A stretch of 64,000 bases of DNA, taken from contig JOAZ01000004.1 of the NCBI GenBank assembly GCA_000720535.1, forward strand, positions 1 through 64,000, read 5' to 3'. Below the pieces are notes generated by a model. That model was not told the DNA's origin, ran no database searches, and was given only the letters and a program-made list of their open reading frames with translations. Shown in pieces: positions 10,801 through 19,643 of this stretch. This stretch comes from Streptomyces halstedii (GTDB lineage Bacteria; Actinomycetota; Actinomycetes; Streptomycetales; Streptomycetaceae). Position numbers and translations under genes: made by a program. Each line of letters starts with the position of its first letter. Position 1 is the stretch's first letter.

Positions 10801-13800
10801 GAGCGGCAGCGGCACCGGGGGAGCCGGGGGAGCCGGGGCGTCGAGCACGCCACCCGCGTCGTACGGCCCTCCCGCGTCGTACGGCCCGACCGCACCGTAC
10901 GTCCCGCCTGCGTCGTACGGCCCGTCTGCCTGGGCGCGGCTGACATGGGTACGGCTGACGGGGACACCGCCGGCGTGGTCCTCGCCGCCGTGGACACCGC
11001 CGCCGGGGACACCGCCGTGGCCGCCGCCGTGCACGCCGAGCATCGCGGCCAGGGTGTTCTCGGTCATCCGCAGGAAGGCCATATGGCTCTCGGTCAGCAT
11101 GCGTTGGCAGGCCGCGTGGGCCTCGGCCGTCTGCCGCTGCACACTCTCGACCGCGCCGTACCAGCCGGAACCGGCGACGGCCCCGGGCTCGGTCACATGG
11201 GCGTACGCGGGCTCGGACTCAGGGGCGTACGCGGGCTCAGGTGTGTGGGAGTACGCGCGGTCCGGTGCGGGGGCGTACGCGGGGTCCGGTTCGTGGGTGT
11301 GAGTCGGTTCGTACGCCGGCGGCTCCGGGGCGTGGGTGGGCGCGGGGGCGTACGAGGGCGCGGAGGCCGCCGGGAAGTCGAGCGCCGGTGCGTGCCCGGA
11401 GGCGGGCGTGGAGGCGTACGCAGGGGCGTGCGCGGGAGCGGGCTCGGGCGGCGGTGGGGCGGCGGCTGTGGCGGGCGGCGGGTAGAGCTGACCGTAGTTG
11501 GCTCCGCTGATCTTCACGGTCATCCGGGGCTCGCGCTCCTTCGCTGAGGGTCCGGGCACGGCGTACGGCGCCCAGAGGTGGTCGAGGTCGAGGGGGACAC
11601 CGCGCACCGCCAGCTCGCCGAGCGCGGTGTGCAGGGGGACGGTGGCGGACCGGCCCGGCCGGTCCAGGGGGACGGCCGCGTGCTCACGGTCGCCGAGGAT
11701 CTGCCCGACCAGGCCGGTCAGCGACGCACCCGCGCCGACCTCGACGAAGGTCCGCACCCCCGCCGCGTACATCGCCTCGACCTGGTCCTGGAAGAGCACC
11801 GGTGAGGCGAGGTGGGAGGTGATCCGGCGGCGCACCTCGTCGGGCGCGGACGGATACGGGGCCGCGTCCGCGTTCCCGTAGACGTCGATCCGGGGTCCCG
11901 CCAGCGGGACGGTGTCCAGGTAGGCGGCGAGCGGGTCACCGGCCGGGGCGACCAGCGGGCTGTGGAAGGCGGCCGAGGTGTCCAGCCGGCGCGTGCCGAC
12001 GCCCTCGGCCGCGAACGCCCGCTCGGCGCGGCCGACCGCCTCGGCCGTCCCGGACAGCACCACCTGGAGCGGGGAGTTGAAATTGGCCGCCCACACGTCA
12101 CCGAACCGCCCGTCCGCGAGGACCGCCGTCACGTGCTCACGGCCCGCCGCCACGGCCAGCATCGCGCCCGGGGTGGCGGCCGCGTCCCGCATCAGCTCAC
12201 CGCGCCTGCGGGCCAGACCGACCAGCGCCCCGGCGTCCAGGACCCCGGCGCAGTGCAGCGCCACCAGCTCACCGAAGCTGTGGCCCGCCACACAGTCCGG
12301 CCGCAGCCCCAGCCCCCGTACCACCTCCAGCAACGCGAGGGCGTGCACCGCCAGGGCCGGTTGCGCCCATTCGGTGGCGGCCAGCCGGGCCCGCCGGGCC
12401 GCGTGCTCCTCCTCGGTGAAGGCGGGCGGCGGGAACACCACCCGGTGCAGGGGGCGTCCGTCGAACCCGGCGCCCCCCAGCCGGTCCCACACGGCCTGGG
12501 CGGCCGGGGACAGCATCGCCAGATCGGCGCCCATGCCGACGTACTGGGCGCCCTGGCCCGGGAACAGGAAGCCGATGCGGCCGGGAGCCGGGGGCCCGGA
12601 GGCGTACCGGACCCCGGTGGGCGTCGAGAACGCGGTGCCGGGCCGCCGCCGGATCAGCGCGAGGGCCTGCGCGTACTTCTCCCGCAGGTCATCGGTGTCC
12701 GTGGCGACGACCGCCAGCCGCACCGGGTCGGCGGGCGAGAACGCGCGGTGGCTCTCCCGCGCGAGCGCGGCCAGCGGACGGCCGCCCGTGGTGTCCGGGG
12801 CCTCCAGGTCCTCCGGTGACGCCCCGCTGAACAGGACGAGTTCGCTCGGGGCGGTGCGATGGCGCGGTGCCGTACGGTCAGGAGCCCCGGAGGGCGGCAC
12901 GTACTCCTCCAGCGTGACGTGGAAGTTGCTGCCCCCGAAACCGAAGCTCGACACGGACGCGCGACGCGGGTGCTCGTCGGGCCGCACCCAGGGACGGGCC
13001 TCGGTGTTGACGTAGAACGGGCTGTCCGGGGCGGTGACCGCCGCGCTGGGGCGTTCCACCTTGATGGTGGGCGGCAGCACCTTGTGGTGCAGCGCCATGA
13101 CCGCCTTCAGCAGCCCCGCCGCCCCGGCCGCGCACTTGGTGTGGCCGATCTGCGACTTGACCGACCCGATCGCGCACCACGGCCCGTCCGTGCCCGCGGG
13201 GGTGCCGAAAACCTGGCGCAGGGCCGCGAGTTCGGCGGCGTCACCGGCTTTGGTGCCCGTCCCGTGCGCCTCGACCAGCTCGACGGTGTCCGGACCGTAG
13301 CCCGCCTGCTCGTACGCGCGCCGCAGGGCACGGGCCTGCCCGTCGGGCAGAGGCGCGTAGATCGCCGGGCCGCGCCCGTCCGAGGAGGTGCCGATGCCCC
13401 GGATCACCGCGTGCACCCGGTCGCCGTCCCGCTCCGCGTCGGACAGCCGCTTCAGCGCGTACATGATGACGGCTTCGCCGAGCATCGTGCCGTCCGCCGC
13501 CTCGGAGAACGGCCGGCAGTCACCGCTGGGGGACAGGGCCGGGGTCTTGGAGAAGCACAGGAACATCCCCACGCCGTTGCCGGTGTCCACACCCCCGCTG
13601 ATCACCAGGTCGGCCCGGCCGAGCGCCAGTTCACCGACCGCCGTGGACAGCGCGGCCAGGGAGCTGGCGCAGGCGGCGTCGGTGGTGTGGTTGATGCCGT
13701 GCAGGTCGAACCGGTTGGCGATGCGGCCCGCGACCACGTTGCCGAGCAGACCGGGGAAGGACGACTCCCGCCACGGGACGTAGTGCGCCGAGATGCGGTC

Positions 13801-14286
13801 GCACACGGCCCCCGCCTCGTCCTCGCCCATCCCGCTCTCTCGCAACGCCTTGAGCCAGACCGGACGTTGCGCCCGCCCGTACATGTGCGGAAGCAGCTCC
13901 AGGGCGGCCGCCCCGAGGACCACACCGACCCGGCCCCGGTCCACGCCCGACAGCCCACCGGTGTCGGCCAGCACCTGGTCGGCGACCATCAGGGCGAGGA
14001 GCTGGGAGGTGTCGGTCGCGGGCAGGTTGGCGGGCGGCACCCCGTAGGCCATCGGGTCGAAGTCGACCTCCGGCAGGAACGCGCCCCGGCGGGCGTACGT
14101 CTTGTCGGGGGCCGACGGGTCGGGGTCGTAGTGGTCCTCCACCCGCCAGCGGGACGGCGGCACTTCGGTGATGAGGTCCCGGCCGCCGGTCACGGTCCGC
14201 CAGAACGCGGCGGCGTCCGTCGCGCCGGGCGCCAGGGCACCGACACCGACCACGGCGACGGGCACCTGCTGAGGGGTGGCGGACAC
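7879..14286 (-). CDS. PfaA-like synthase: KS - AT - single ACP - KR - DH
   Basis: 2135 residues from GTG 14286. Domains: KS (about 5-460; DAACASSL Cys near 205, EAHGTGT, IGHTKCAAG); malonyl-type AT (about 575-870; GHSFGE near 669); a long PAYA-rich linker; one ACP (about 1215-1290) with the PUFA-type motif LGVDSIKRVEI, Ser near 1255; a large KR (about 1400-1850; TGGARG near 1597, LFSSVAA, Tyr near 1783 in GQADYALAN); and a C-terminal PKS-type DH (about 1885-2130) with an intact HxxxGxxxxP (HAPAGVPVLP, near 1893) and DxxxQ (DGALQ, near 2056). Marine PfaA proteins carry five to nine tandem ACPs; only one is here. Start choice: GTG 14286 has AGGAGAG six bases upstream. The alternative ATG 14346 overlaps the PfaD stop (ATGA) but has a weak ribosome site; it would add 20 residues. 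Confidence 0.9.
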   Translation of the reverse strand: MSATPQQVPVAVVGVGALAPGATDAAAFWRTVTGGRDLITEVPPSRWRVEDHYDPDPSAPDKTYARRGAFLPEVDFDPMAYGVPPANLPATDTSQLLALMVADQVLADTGGLSGVDRGRVGVVLGAAALELLPHMYGRAQRPVWLKALRESGMGEDEAGAVCDRISAHYVPWRESSFPGLLGNVVAGRIANRFDLHGINHTTDAACASSLAALSTAVGELALGRADLVISGGVDTGNGVGMFLCFSKTPALSPSGDCRPFSEAADGTMLGEAVIMYALKRLSDAERDGDRVHAVIRGIGTSSDGRGPAIYAPLPDGQARALRRAYEQAGYGPDTVELVEAHGTGTKAGDAAELAALRQVFGTPAGTDGPWCAIGSVKSQIGHTKCAAGAAGLLKAVMALHHKVLPPTIKVERPSAAVTAPDSPFYVNTEARPWVRPDEHPRRASVSSFGFGGSNFHVTLEEYVPPSGAPDRTAPRHRTAPSELVLFSGASPEDLEAPDTTGGRPLAALARESHRAFSPADPVRLAVVATDTDDLREKYAQALALIRRRPGTAFSTPTGVRYASGPPAPGRIGFLFPGQGAQYVGMGADLAMLSPAAQAVWDRLGGAGFDGRPLHRVVFPPPAFTEEEHAARRARLAATEWAQPALAVHALALLEVVRGLGLRPDCVAGHSFGELVALHCAGVLDAGALVGLARRRGELMRDAAATPGAMLAVAAGREHVTAVLADGRFGDVWAANFNSPLQVVLSGTAEAVGRAERAFAAEGVGTRRLDTSAAFHSPLVAPAGDPLAAYLDTVPLAGPRIDVYGNADAAPYPSAPDEVRRRITSHLASPVLFQDQVEAMYAAGVRTFVEVGAGASLTGLVGQILGDREHAAVPLDRPGRSATVPLHTALGELAVRGVPLDLDHLWAPYAVPGPSAKEREPRMTVKISGANYGQLYPPPATAAAPPPPEPAPAHAPAYASTPASGHAPALDFPAASAPSYAPAPTHAPEPPAYEPTHTHEPDPAYAPAPDRAYSHTPEPAYAPESEPAYAHVTEPGAVAGSGWYGAVESVQRQTAEAHAACQRMLTESHMAFLRMTENTLAAMLGVHGGGHGGVPGGGVHGGEDHAGGVPVSRTHVSRAQADGPYDAGGTYGAVGPYDAGGPYDAGGVLDAPAPPAPPVPLPLPRPSSPRRAPAPLAALSTPVPAGAPGPTAAERHSTPAPSAPEDAAPAPAPDAGTAPLSAAELEELLLSVVAQLTGYPTEMLHMDMELEADLGVDSIKRVEILSAVRRRVGDLATEDVGRLGKLRTLREIVDALTAAAGAAPSEPPGPDSPAPAAPPAGPGAHNDSEAPGRTTTPGAPAASATPGISAAPAVPEIPAATRVPYTPAAPYIPARRTGTGQEATALTRLVPRTVEAPASGLMTAGLLEGPVVVTGEGPGGSGITGLVAHKLAERGIDATAVAEVPEDARAVVHLGGLTASGAPDEAREVHRSVFRAARAVAARAAGQGGLFVTVQDTGGDFGLGGHAPGRAWLGGVAGLTRTAAKEWPGASVKAVDCERGGRDDEAVAEALVCELLYGGPESEVGLRADGSRTTPRLVPVSLVPGDRARLSSESVVVATGGARGVTAAALLELARTHRPRIVLLGRTAPAAEPAGLASATDEPALTRLLAERSTGDAATSPARIAARAREILAAREVRATLAALEAAGSAARYVQVDARDGEALAAALRDVREEWGPVTGLVHGAGVLADKRIADKGDEAFEQVVSTKVDGLRALLAATAGDPLEVICLFSSVAAVFGNEGQADYALANEVLNQVASAEQARRPGCLVRSVAWGPWRGGMVTPALAGHFGRSGVPLIPLERGVAAFTAELDGAPGEARVVLVAGDDPAALSPAGGPHPAEILVRADTLPQLADHAPAGVPVLPVAMVLNWFAAAGAAWRPGSGPLVLRDLRVYRKFALPELAGVGHRLTVRGTRSAAGSPSGLEAELRGADGVVHFRAELDADATAPDPAAWNSPDDLKPLGQGAWYDGGLLFHGPRFHAVRTVRGVSEHGAEATVAGLRVLGWADGYGPLDPAAVDGALQLALIWAREVLGAATLPMAVAECRVHRRGPVDGTVRCVVRGRKTHGTGARCDAALIDPDGSVRLELLGVELVRRPS

Positions 14287-14342
14287 GGTCTCTCCTCGGG
14301 GCCGGACGACGGTCGGGGGCGTCTGCGGGGTGCCGGAGCCGC

Positions 14343-15926
14343 TCATGCCAGCTCGCGCGGGGCGAAGGCGAACGCGTCGGACGGCAACGGGACTCCGTAG
14401 GTGCGTAGTTGATGGGCCCGGGTGAGCACGGCGGCGCCTTCGAGCAGATTGAGGGCGATCTGTGTGACGGACCGGTTCGCCGGGTCCGCCAGGAACGACC
14501 CCGCCACCCACCGGTTGAACGCGCCCATGGCCGGACCGCACCAGATCTGGTAATCGGCGCGCCGGGCCGTCTCCCCGGTGATCGCCCACCGGCTGGAACT
14601 GCCGAGGTACCAGCGGAAGACCAGGGCCATACGGTGCTTGGGGTCGGCCTCCGCCCGCGCGATCTCCGAGGGATCACGGCGCTCCCAGAACGCGCGGGTG
14701 CGCTGCCAGACCTCGTCGAACGGGGCCCGCAGCACCTCCCGTTCGATCGAGGCGCGCGCGGCGGGCGGGATCTCCTCCAGCGAGCCGTGTTCCCGGTACG
14801 CGGTGTGGAGGCGGGCCGCCCGCCGGGCGAACAGGGTTCCCCGGGAGAGGACTTGCAGTGTGACGCCCAGCTCGAACATGTCCGCCGCGGGAGCCATGGC
14901 CACATCGGCGACGTCCGCCTCGCAGAGCATCGCCTTGGCCTCGTCGGACAGGCCCGCCTCGACGGCCGTCTGGTTCACCGAGCCGACGACCACGTACGAC
15001 GCGCCGAGGGCGAAGGCGGAGGCCACCGCGTCCGGCGTGCCCAGCCCGCCCGCCGCGCCGAGCCTGACCGACCGCCGGTAGCCGAACCGCCGGCAGAGCG
15101 TGTCGCGCAGAAGGGCGATCCTCGGCAGCAGGACCGACAACGGCCGGTTGTCGGTGTGCCCTCCGCTGTCCGCCTCCACGGTGATGTCCTCGGCGACCGG
15201 CACCAGGGCCGCGAGGCCCGCCTCCCCGGGCGTCAGCCGCCCCTGGGCGACGAGACCCTCCAGCAGGGCGGCCGGGGCGGGCGAGAGGAACCGCTCGGCC
15301 ACCTCGGGGCGGGAGACCTTGGCGAACAGCCGTGCACCACGGACGATCCCGCCGTCGGCGCCTCGGCGCAGGCCCCGCGCCGAGCACAGCACGACGGCAG
15401 GGGTCAGCTCCATGAACGCCGAGGCCGAGATCCGGGGCACACCGCAGCGCAGCAGCAGCTCCGCGACCCGGAGTTCCAGGGCCGGTTCGGCCGGGGAGTG
15501 GATGAGGTTCACGCCCCAGTTCGGGGTGGAGCGCAGCTCGTCGGCGAGCGTGTGCACGGCCCGCTCGACTTCGGGGTACGCCAGACCGCCGGCTCCGAAG
15601 AACCCGAGCATCTCGGCACGGGCGGTCGCGGACACCATCCGGGTGGTGGCGATACCGTTCGCCATCTCGCCCGCGACGTAAGGGAATCGCACGCCGTGCG
15701 CCTCGCAGAAGGCGCGCCCGCCGAGCCACTCGGGGTACAGCGGGGGCAGCGTACCGAGCACCCGGGCGTCGGGCACGGGCCCGGTCGCGAGCCCCAGTTC
15801 CCGGCCGCTCGGCCCGCTGACGACGTGGACGGGTTCCCGGATCCGCCGGGCGAGGGCGGCGATCCCCTCGGGCGAGAAGACCGGCGGGTGCGTGGTGGCG
15901 GAGTCGGGAGCGGCGAGCACGGACAC
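14343..15926 (-). CDS. pfaD: PfaD-family enoyl reductase of a PUFA/polyketide synthase
   Basis: 527 residues, close to the usual length of PfaD. PfaD proteins are trans-acting FMN-dependent enoyl reductases (nitronate-monooxygenase-like TIM barrel) that reduce the enoyl-ACP made by the DH domains. Seen here: FPYVAGEMANGIATT, MLGFFGAGGLAYPEVERAV, the NLIHSPAEPALE segment, ITVEADSGGHTDNRPL (flavin/active-site region), RLGAAGGLGTPDAVASAFALGASYVVVGSVNQTA near the phosphate-binding end, and a C-terminal MGAFNRWVAGSFLADPANR stretch typical of the family. The GTG start (15924-15926) has GGAG eight bases upstream. It is the second gene of the minus-strand operon, 66 bp after the SDR stop; its stop may overlap an upstream start of the PfaA-like gene. 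Confidence 0.92.
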   Translation of the reverse strand: MSVLAAPDSATTHPPVFSPEGIAALARRIREPVHVVSGPSGRELGLATGPVPDARVLGTLPPLYPEWLGGRAFCEAHGVRFPYVAGEMANGIATTRMVSATARAEMLGFFGAGGLAYPEVERAVHTLADELRSTPNWGVNLIHSPAEPALELRVAELLLRCGVPRISASAFMELTPAVVLCSARGLRRGADGGIVRGARLFAKVSRPEVAERFLSPAPAALLEGLVAQGRLTPGEAGLAALVPVAEDITVEADSGGHTDNRPLSVLLPRIALLRDTLCRRFGYRRSVRLGAAGGLGTPDAVASAFALGASYVVVGSVNQTAVEAGLSDEAKAMLCEADVADVAMAPAADMFELGVTLQVLSRGTLFARRAARLHTAYREHGSLEEIPPAARASIEREVLRAPFDEVWQRTRAFWERRDPSEIARAEADPKHRMALVFRWYLGSSSRWAITGETARRADYQIWCGPAMGAFNRWVAGSFLADPANRSVTQIALNLLEGAAVLTRAHQLRTYGVPLPSDAFAFAPRELA

Positions 15927-15992
15927 GGAGGAGGCTCCAGCGGGGGAGGGGACGTCTACGGAGGGGGGGCGGCCACCGGGCCGGGGCCGGGA

Positions 15993-17249
15993 TCAGGCGT
16001 ACCGGTCGGACGGAACGGCGGTCGGGGACGCGGGCGGTGGCGTCGGGGCGGGGACGGGTTCCTCGGGGCCCAGGCCGGACCACAGGTAGCCGAGGTCCAC
16101 CGGGGCGGAGACCGCCGAAGGCCCGAGCAGGGTCCTGACCCGGGTGTCGTCGAAGCGCCGGCGGTGGCCGAGGTAGGCCGTCATACCGGGGTAGAAGTCG
16201 AGCAGCGCCTCCAGCGCCGACGGGGCGTCGGGCTTGCCGGCGACGAGGTCGATCGACATCCCCGCCAGCCCTTCCAGCAGGGACACCACCGTCCGTACGG
16301 GCACGTCGCGGTCGTGGACGACGTGATAGGTGTCGACGCCGCCCGAGGGCGTACGGCCCGCCAGCCGCACCATGACCTCGGCCGCGTGTTCGACCTGCGT
16401 CAGGTTCAGCCGGCCGTCCGGCTGACCCACCAGCCGGATGCGGGGACGAGGGACGGTCGTGCGGAGGCGTCGGCGATCGGGGCCGGGGCCGTGGGGGTGG
16501 CGGGCCGCCGGGTCCGCGTGCTGCGGACCCTCGTGCTGCGGACGCTCGTGCTGCGGACGCTCGTGCTCCGGACCGGCCGTGCGCCGGACGTCGCTCAGGA
16601 TCCGTTCGATGACCTGGAGCGGGTGCGAGGGGAGGTCCGGGTGTGGGGGCAGGTCCGTGACCAGGATGCTCGGACGCAGCACCACCACCGGGCGGCCGTG
16701 TTCCCGCGACCACGCGTGGACGAGCTTCTCCGCCTCGTACTTGGACCGTTCGTAGGCGTTCTCGAAACCGGACGCGTCGTCCAGCTCGTCCTCGTAGGCC
16801 ACACCGTCACGCCGGGCCCCGGCCACGAAGGCCGTGCTCACGTGGTGAACCACCGGCTTCCGGCGCCCGGCGGCGGCCAACTCCAGTACCCGCCGGGTGC
16901 CGTCCACATTGGTCCGGCGTAACTGGGGGAGGTCCCCCTCCAGATTGATGGAGCCCGCGCTGTGCCAGATCGCGCCGAGTCCGTCGGCCAGCTCGTGGAA
17001 GGCCGGGGCGGACAGGCCCAGCCGGGGCCGCTCCAGGTCGGTCTCCACCACCCGGATGCGGGCGGGGAGTTCGGCGACGAGCGGCTCCGGGGCGCCGGTC
17101 AGTTCGAGGAACCGGGTGATGCGGTGCAGCGCGTCACCCGAACCGGCGTGGGCCAGTACCGTCACCGACCGGTGTGCGCCGAGCAGTTGACGTAACAGGC
17201 GGAGTCCGAGGAATCCGGTGGCGCCGGTGAGGGCGACAGGCACGACCAT
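15993..17249 (-). CDS. NAD(P)-dependent SDR, thioester-reductase / fatty acyl reductase type
   Basis: 418 residues from ATG 17249. The N-terminus is an extended-SDR nucleotide site, ALTGATGFLG (residues 6-15), followed by TNVDGTRRVLELA, HVSTAFVAG and the catalytic pair in YERSKYEAEK (Tyr near 164, Lys four later), with VVLRPSIL after it. This is the pattern of thioester-reductase (HglB-like, NRPS R-domain) and male-sterility acyl reductases that release an acyl thioester as aldehyde or alcohol. As first gene of the synthase operon it is the best candidate for chain release, since no thioesterase domain is visible in either megaprotein. An unusual His/Pro/Gln-rich insert (HERPQHERPQ, about 230-260) comes from a 15-bp tandem repeat. 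An upstream in-frame extension exists but does not look coding. Confidence 0.82.
   Translation of the reverse strand: MVVPVALTGATGFLGLRLLRQLLGAHRSVTVLAHAGSGDALHRITRFLELTGAPEPLVAELPARIRVVETDLERPRLGLSAPAFHELADGLGAIWHSAGSINLEGDLPQLRRTNVDGTRRVLELAAAGRRKPVVHHVSTAFVAGARRDGVAYEDELDDASGFENAYERSKYEAEKLVHAWSREHGRPVVVLRPSILVTDLPPHPDLPSHPLQVIERILSDVRRTAGPEHERPQHERPQHEGPQHADPAARHPHGPGPDRRRLRTTVPRPRIRLVGQPDGRLNLTQVEHAAEVMVRLAGRTPSGGVDTYHVVHDRDVPVRTVVSLLEGLAGMSIDLVAGKPDAPSALEALLDFYPGMTAYLGHRRRFDDTRVRTLLGPSAVSAPVDLGYLWSGLGPEEPVPAPTPPPASPTAVPSDRYA
16518..16562. repeat. Three 15-bp tandem units inside the SDR gene
   Basis: Units GTGCTGCGGACCCTC, GTGCTGCGGACGCTC and GTGCTGCGGACGCTC follow each other, with a degenerate fourth to about 16573. 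On the coding strand they give a repeating EHERPQ-type insert within the SDR fold. Confidence 0.75.
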
Positions 17250-18188
17250 GGCTCCAAGGGCATTCGGAAGGGACGGGAACGGGCGGCGGGAGAGACGAAG
17301 GTGAGGTCTCGGCGGAGGGGGATCGGACTTCGGGCGGACGGGAGGGGGCGCCGCGCGCGGGGGTTGAGGTCGGCCTGTCGCGGTGGGCGGCCGGGGGAGA
17401 GGACTGCGTCGGCCGTCGCGCGGCACGGCGTGACACTCTGCGGATCCCGCCGCGCACGGCACGGTCGGTCCGGCGGGTCCCCCGTGGTGGGCACGGGCCG
17501 GGACTCCGGTTCCTCCAGCCTCGCCGGGGGTTCCTCAGGCCCTCCCCCGGGCCCGGTGACCGCCGACGCAAGGCACAGAGTGTCAGACGGTGGGCGGTGT
17601 CGGGGCCCTGGATTCACCCGCCTCACCTGAACGGATTACGTCCGCCGGTATCCGTAACAGCGCTTCGGAACCCCCTCGCAGGCCGGGGGCCTGGGAGTAC
17701 GGGCACGACGCGGCGGCCGCGCGGGTACGAGCGGGCCGGCGGGCCGTAGCCATTTCGGGTGATCCCGCAGTCGGTGCCCGGCGGCGGAGGGGAGGCCGGA
17801 GCGACGGCCCCGTGGTGTCGTGACCGGGAGTTGGCGGGGCGGCGGGGCGTCCGGCACGAGGCCACGGCCACGCCGGGCCGGTCTCCGGGAGCGTACGACT
17901 GACCCCACGGCCCGGTGTATACCGTCCGGGTCCGATGCGGGTCAGGTCCTGAGGCTCACGCCGATCGACCGATCGATCGTGCGGGCTTCCGGCGGGACCG
18001 TAGGGCCGGGCAGGGCCCCTGCGGGTCGTCCGGCCACGCGGACCGGTTCCGGGCCCCCTCGGCGCGGTTCCGGGCCCCTCGGCGCCAGGCCGAGTGCGCC
18101 CAGCCGCCCCTTCCCTCCCGTTTCCCTCCCTCCCCCCTGACCTTCCCTTCCCCGTCCCCGTACTCCCCGCCACGAACTGGAGCCCTCG
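17250..18188. other. Divergent control region between the synthase operon and the acyltransferase gene
   Basis: No convincing gene in 939 bp; the open frames here are GC-rich shadows. It must hold promoters in both directions. Possible signals, all weak: the arms ACGGAT (17631-17636) and ATCCGT (17650-17655) with a 13-bp spacer, a TATACC (17918-17923) that could be a -10 box for the rightward gene, and a run of CGATCGA-type palindromes near 17960-17985. No regulator gene of the cluster is in the window. Confidence 0.4.
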
Positions 18189-19514
18189 ATGCCCGTGTCC
18201 GTCGCGTCAGCGCAGACCGTCCCCGGCCAGCGGACCCACTCGGTCGACCGCGCCTTCCTCAGCATGGAGCGCCGCCGCCCCGACGTCCGCTGGGAAGCCG
18301 GGGGCGTCGCCTATCTGAGCGGTCCGCCGCCGAGCCTGGCGGACTTCCGCGCGTACGTGGGGTTCCACCTGCCCCGGCTGCCCCTGCTGACCAGCCGGGT
18401 CGAGGGCGGCTCCCGGCGCCCCCTGTGGAGGCCGAACGCGGACTTCGCCCTCGACCAGCACGTCCACGAGGCGGTCGCGGACGGGCCCGGGGGGTGGGAA
18501 GCCGCCCTGGACAGCGCCCTCAACGCGCCGTTCGCGCCCGGGACCTACTGGGGCGTCTGGCTGGTCCACGGGCACACGCCGGACACGTACGCCGTGTGCT
18601 ACCGCTTCCACCACGCCTGCCAGGACGGTGCGGCGGCCGCGCTCACCTTCCGTTCCCTGCTGGGCGAGGGGGAGCCCTCGGGGCGCCCGGTGCCGGAGAA
18701 GGGCCGTCCGGCCGATCTGCCCCGCCGGGTGGGCGCGGTCCTCGGGCTGACCGTGCGATTCGTGGCCGGCGCGCTCGTCGTCCGGCGCCGCCGTCCGGCC
18801 CTCCCCTTCGTGCCCACGGGAGAGCGGCAGTTGTGGCGGGGCCGGGTGCGGGCGGACACGCTCCGCCGGATCGGCGCGGCGCACGGCGGGTCGGGCCACG
18901 ACGTCCATCTGGCGGCGCTCGCCGGGGCGTTGGCGGACTGGTCGGCACAGTCAGGGGCGGCCCTTCCTCGGGTGACCGCGCTGGTGCCGTTCGACGCGCG
19001 CCGCCCCGACGAGGAGCAGACCTGGGGCAACCGCTGCTTCGCCCTGCCGCTCGAACTGCCGTTGGAACCAGCGCCGGTGCGGGGGGCCGCCCCGGGGCGC
19101 CCGCAGGACTCGGCGGACGGACACCTGCCCCTGTGGCGCCTGGAGCGCGTGGTGGCGAGCACCCGGAAGCTGAGGGGCCGGGTGTGGCGGCAGGCGATCC
19201 AGGACCTGGTCCGCTTCATGCCGGCCCGCCCGACCGAGTGGTACATGCGAGGGATGCTCTCCCCCCGTGTCACCGACGTCATGGCCACGTCCATGCCGTT
19301 GGCCGACCAGGGCAGCCTGGGGGACACCCAGGTCACCGGCACCGCCCTGCTCCCCCTGGTCGTGCCCGGCCACCTGTTCGCGGTGGGCCTGTCGTTCTTC
19401 GGCGGCTGGGCGGAGGTGTCCTTCGTGGCCGACCGGGCCCTCCCCCTGGGGGAGTCGCTGCCCGAGCTGTGGGAGCGGGCCGTGGGAGACCTGGAGCGGG
19501 CGGCGCACGTGTGA
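18189..19514 (+). CDS. Wax ester synthase / diacylglycerol O-acyltransferase (WS/DGAT) family
   Basis: 441 residues, the usual size for bacterial WS/DGAT (about 450). The acyltransferase motif HHxxxDG is present as HHACQDG (residues 141-147), where the second His is the general base for acyl transfer from acyl-CoA to an alcohol or diacylglycerol. Later family features are VTALVPFDAR, TWGNRCFALPLELP and the C-terminal MPLADQGS ... LPLVVPGHLFAVGLSFFGG. ATG 18189 has GGAG six bases upstream. It is divergent from the PUFA-like operon, whose SDR could supply a fatty alcohol; esterification of that alcohol is an inference from context. A triacylglycerol role is the alternative. No signal peptide or membrane segment is evident, as expected for these membrane-associated enzymes. 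Confidence 0.88.
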   Translation: MPVSVASAQTVPGQRTHSVDRAFLSMERRRPDVRWEAGGVAYLSGPPPSLADFRAYVGFHLPRLPLLTSRVEGGSRRPLWRPNADFALDQHVHEAVADGPGGWEAALDSALNAPFAPGTYWGVWLVHGHTPDTYAVCYRFHHACQDGAAAALTFRSLLGEGEPSGRPVPEKGRPADLPRRVGAVLGLTVRFVAGALVVRRRRPALPFVPTGERQLWRGRVRADTLRRIGAAHGGSGHDVHLAALAGALADWSAQSGAALPRVTALVPFDARRPDEEQTWGNRCFALPLELPLEPAPVRGAAPGRPQDSADGHLPLWRLERVVASTRKLRGRVWRQAIQDLVRFMPARPTEWYMRGMLSPRVTDVMATSMPLADQGSLGDTQVTGTALLPLVVPGHLFAVGLSFFGGWAEVSFVADRALPLGESLPELWERAVGDLERAAHV

Positions 19515-19643
19515 GCGAGGCCGCGGCACGCCCAGGATCGCCGCGCCACCCGGCCGTGTCCTGCGGGAGCCGGTGATCGTTCAGTAGCCAGGCGCCGACA
19601 TGCGCCCGAACCCCACATTCTTCACAGAAGGAGCACCATCCTC

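Noticed and set aside
17590..18180. Several overlapping short frames between the synthase operon and the acyltransferase
   Set aside because: None has a ribosome site or a protein-like composition; all are Arg/Pro/Gly-rich and mutually overlapping.
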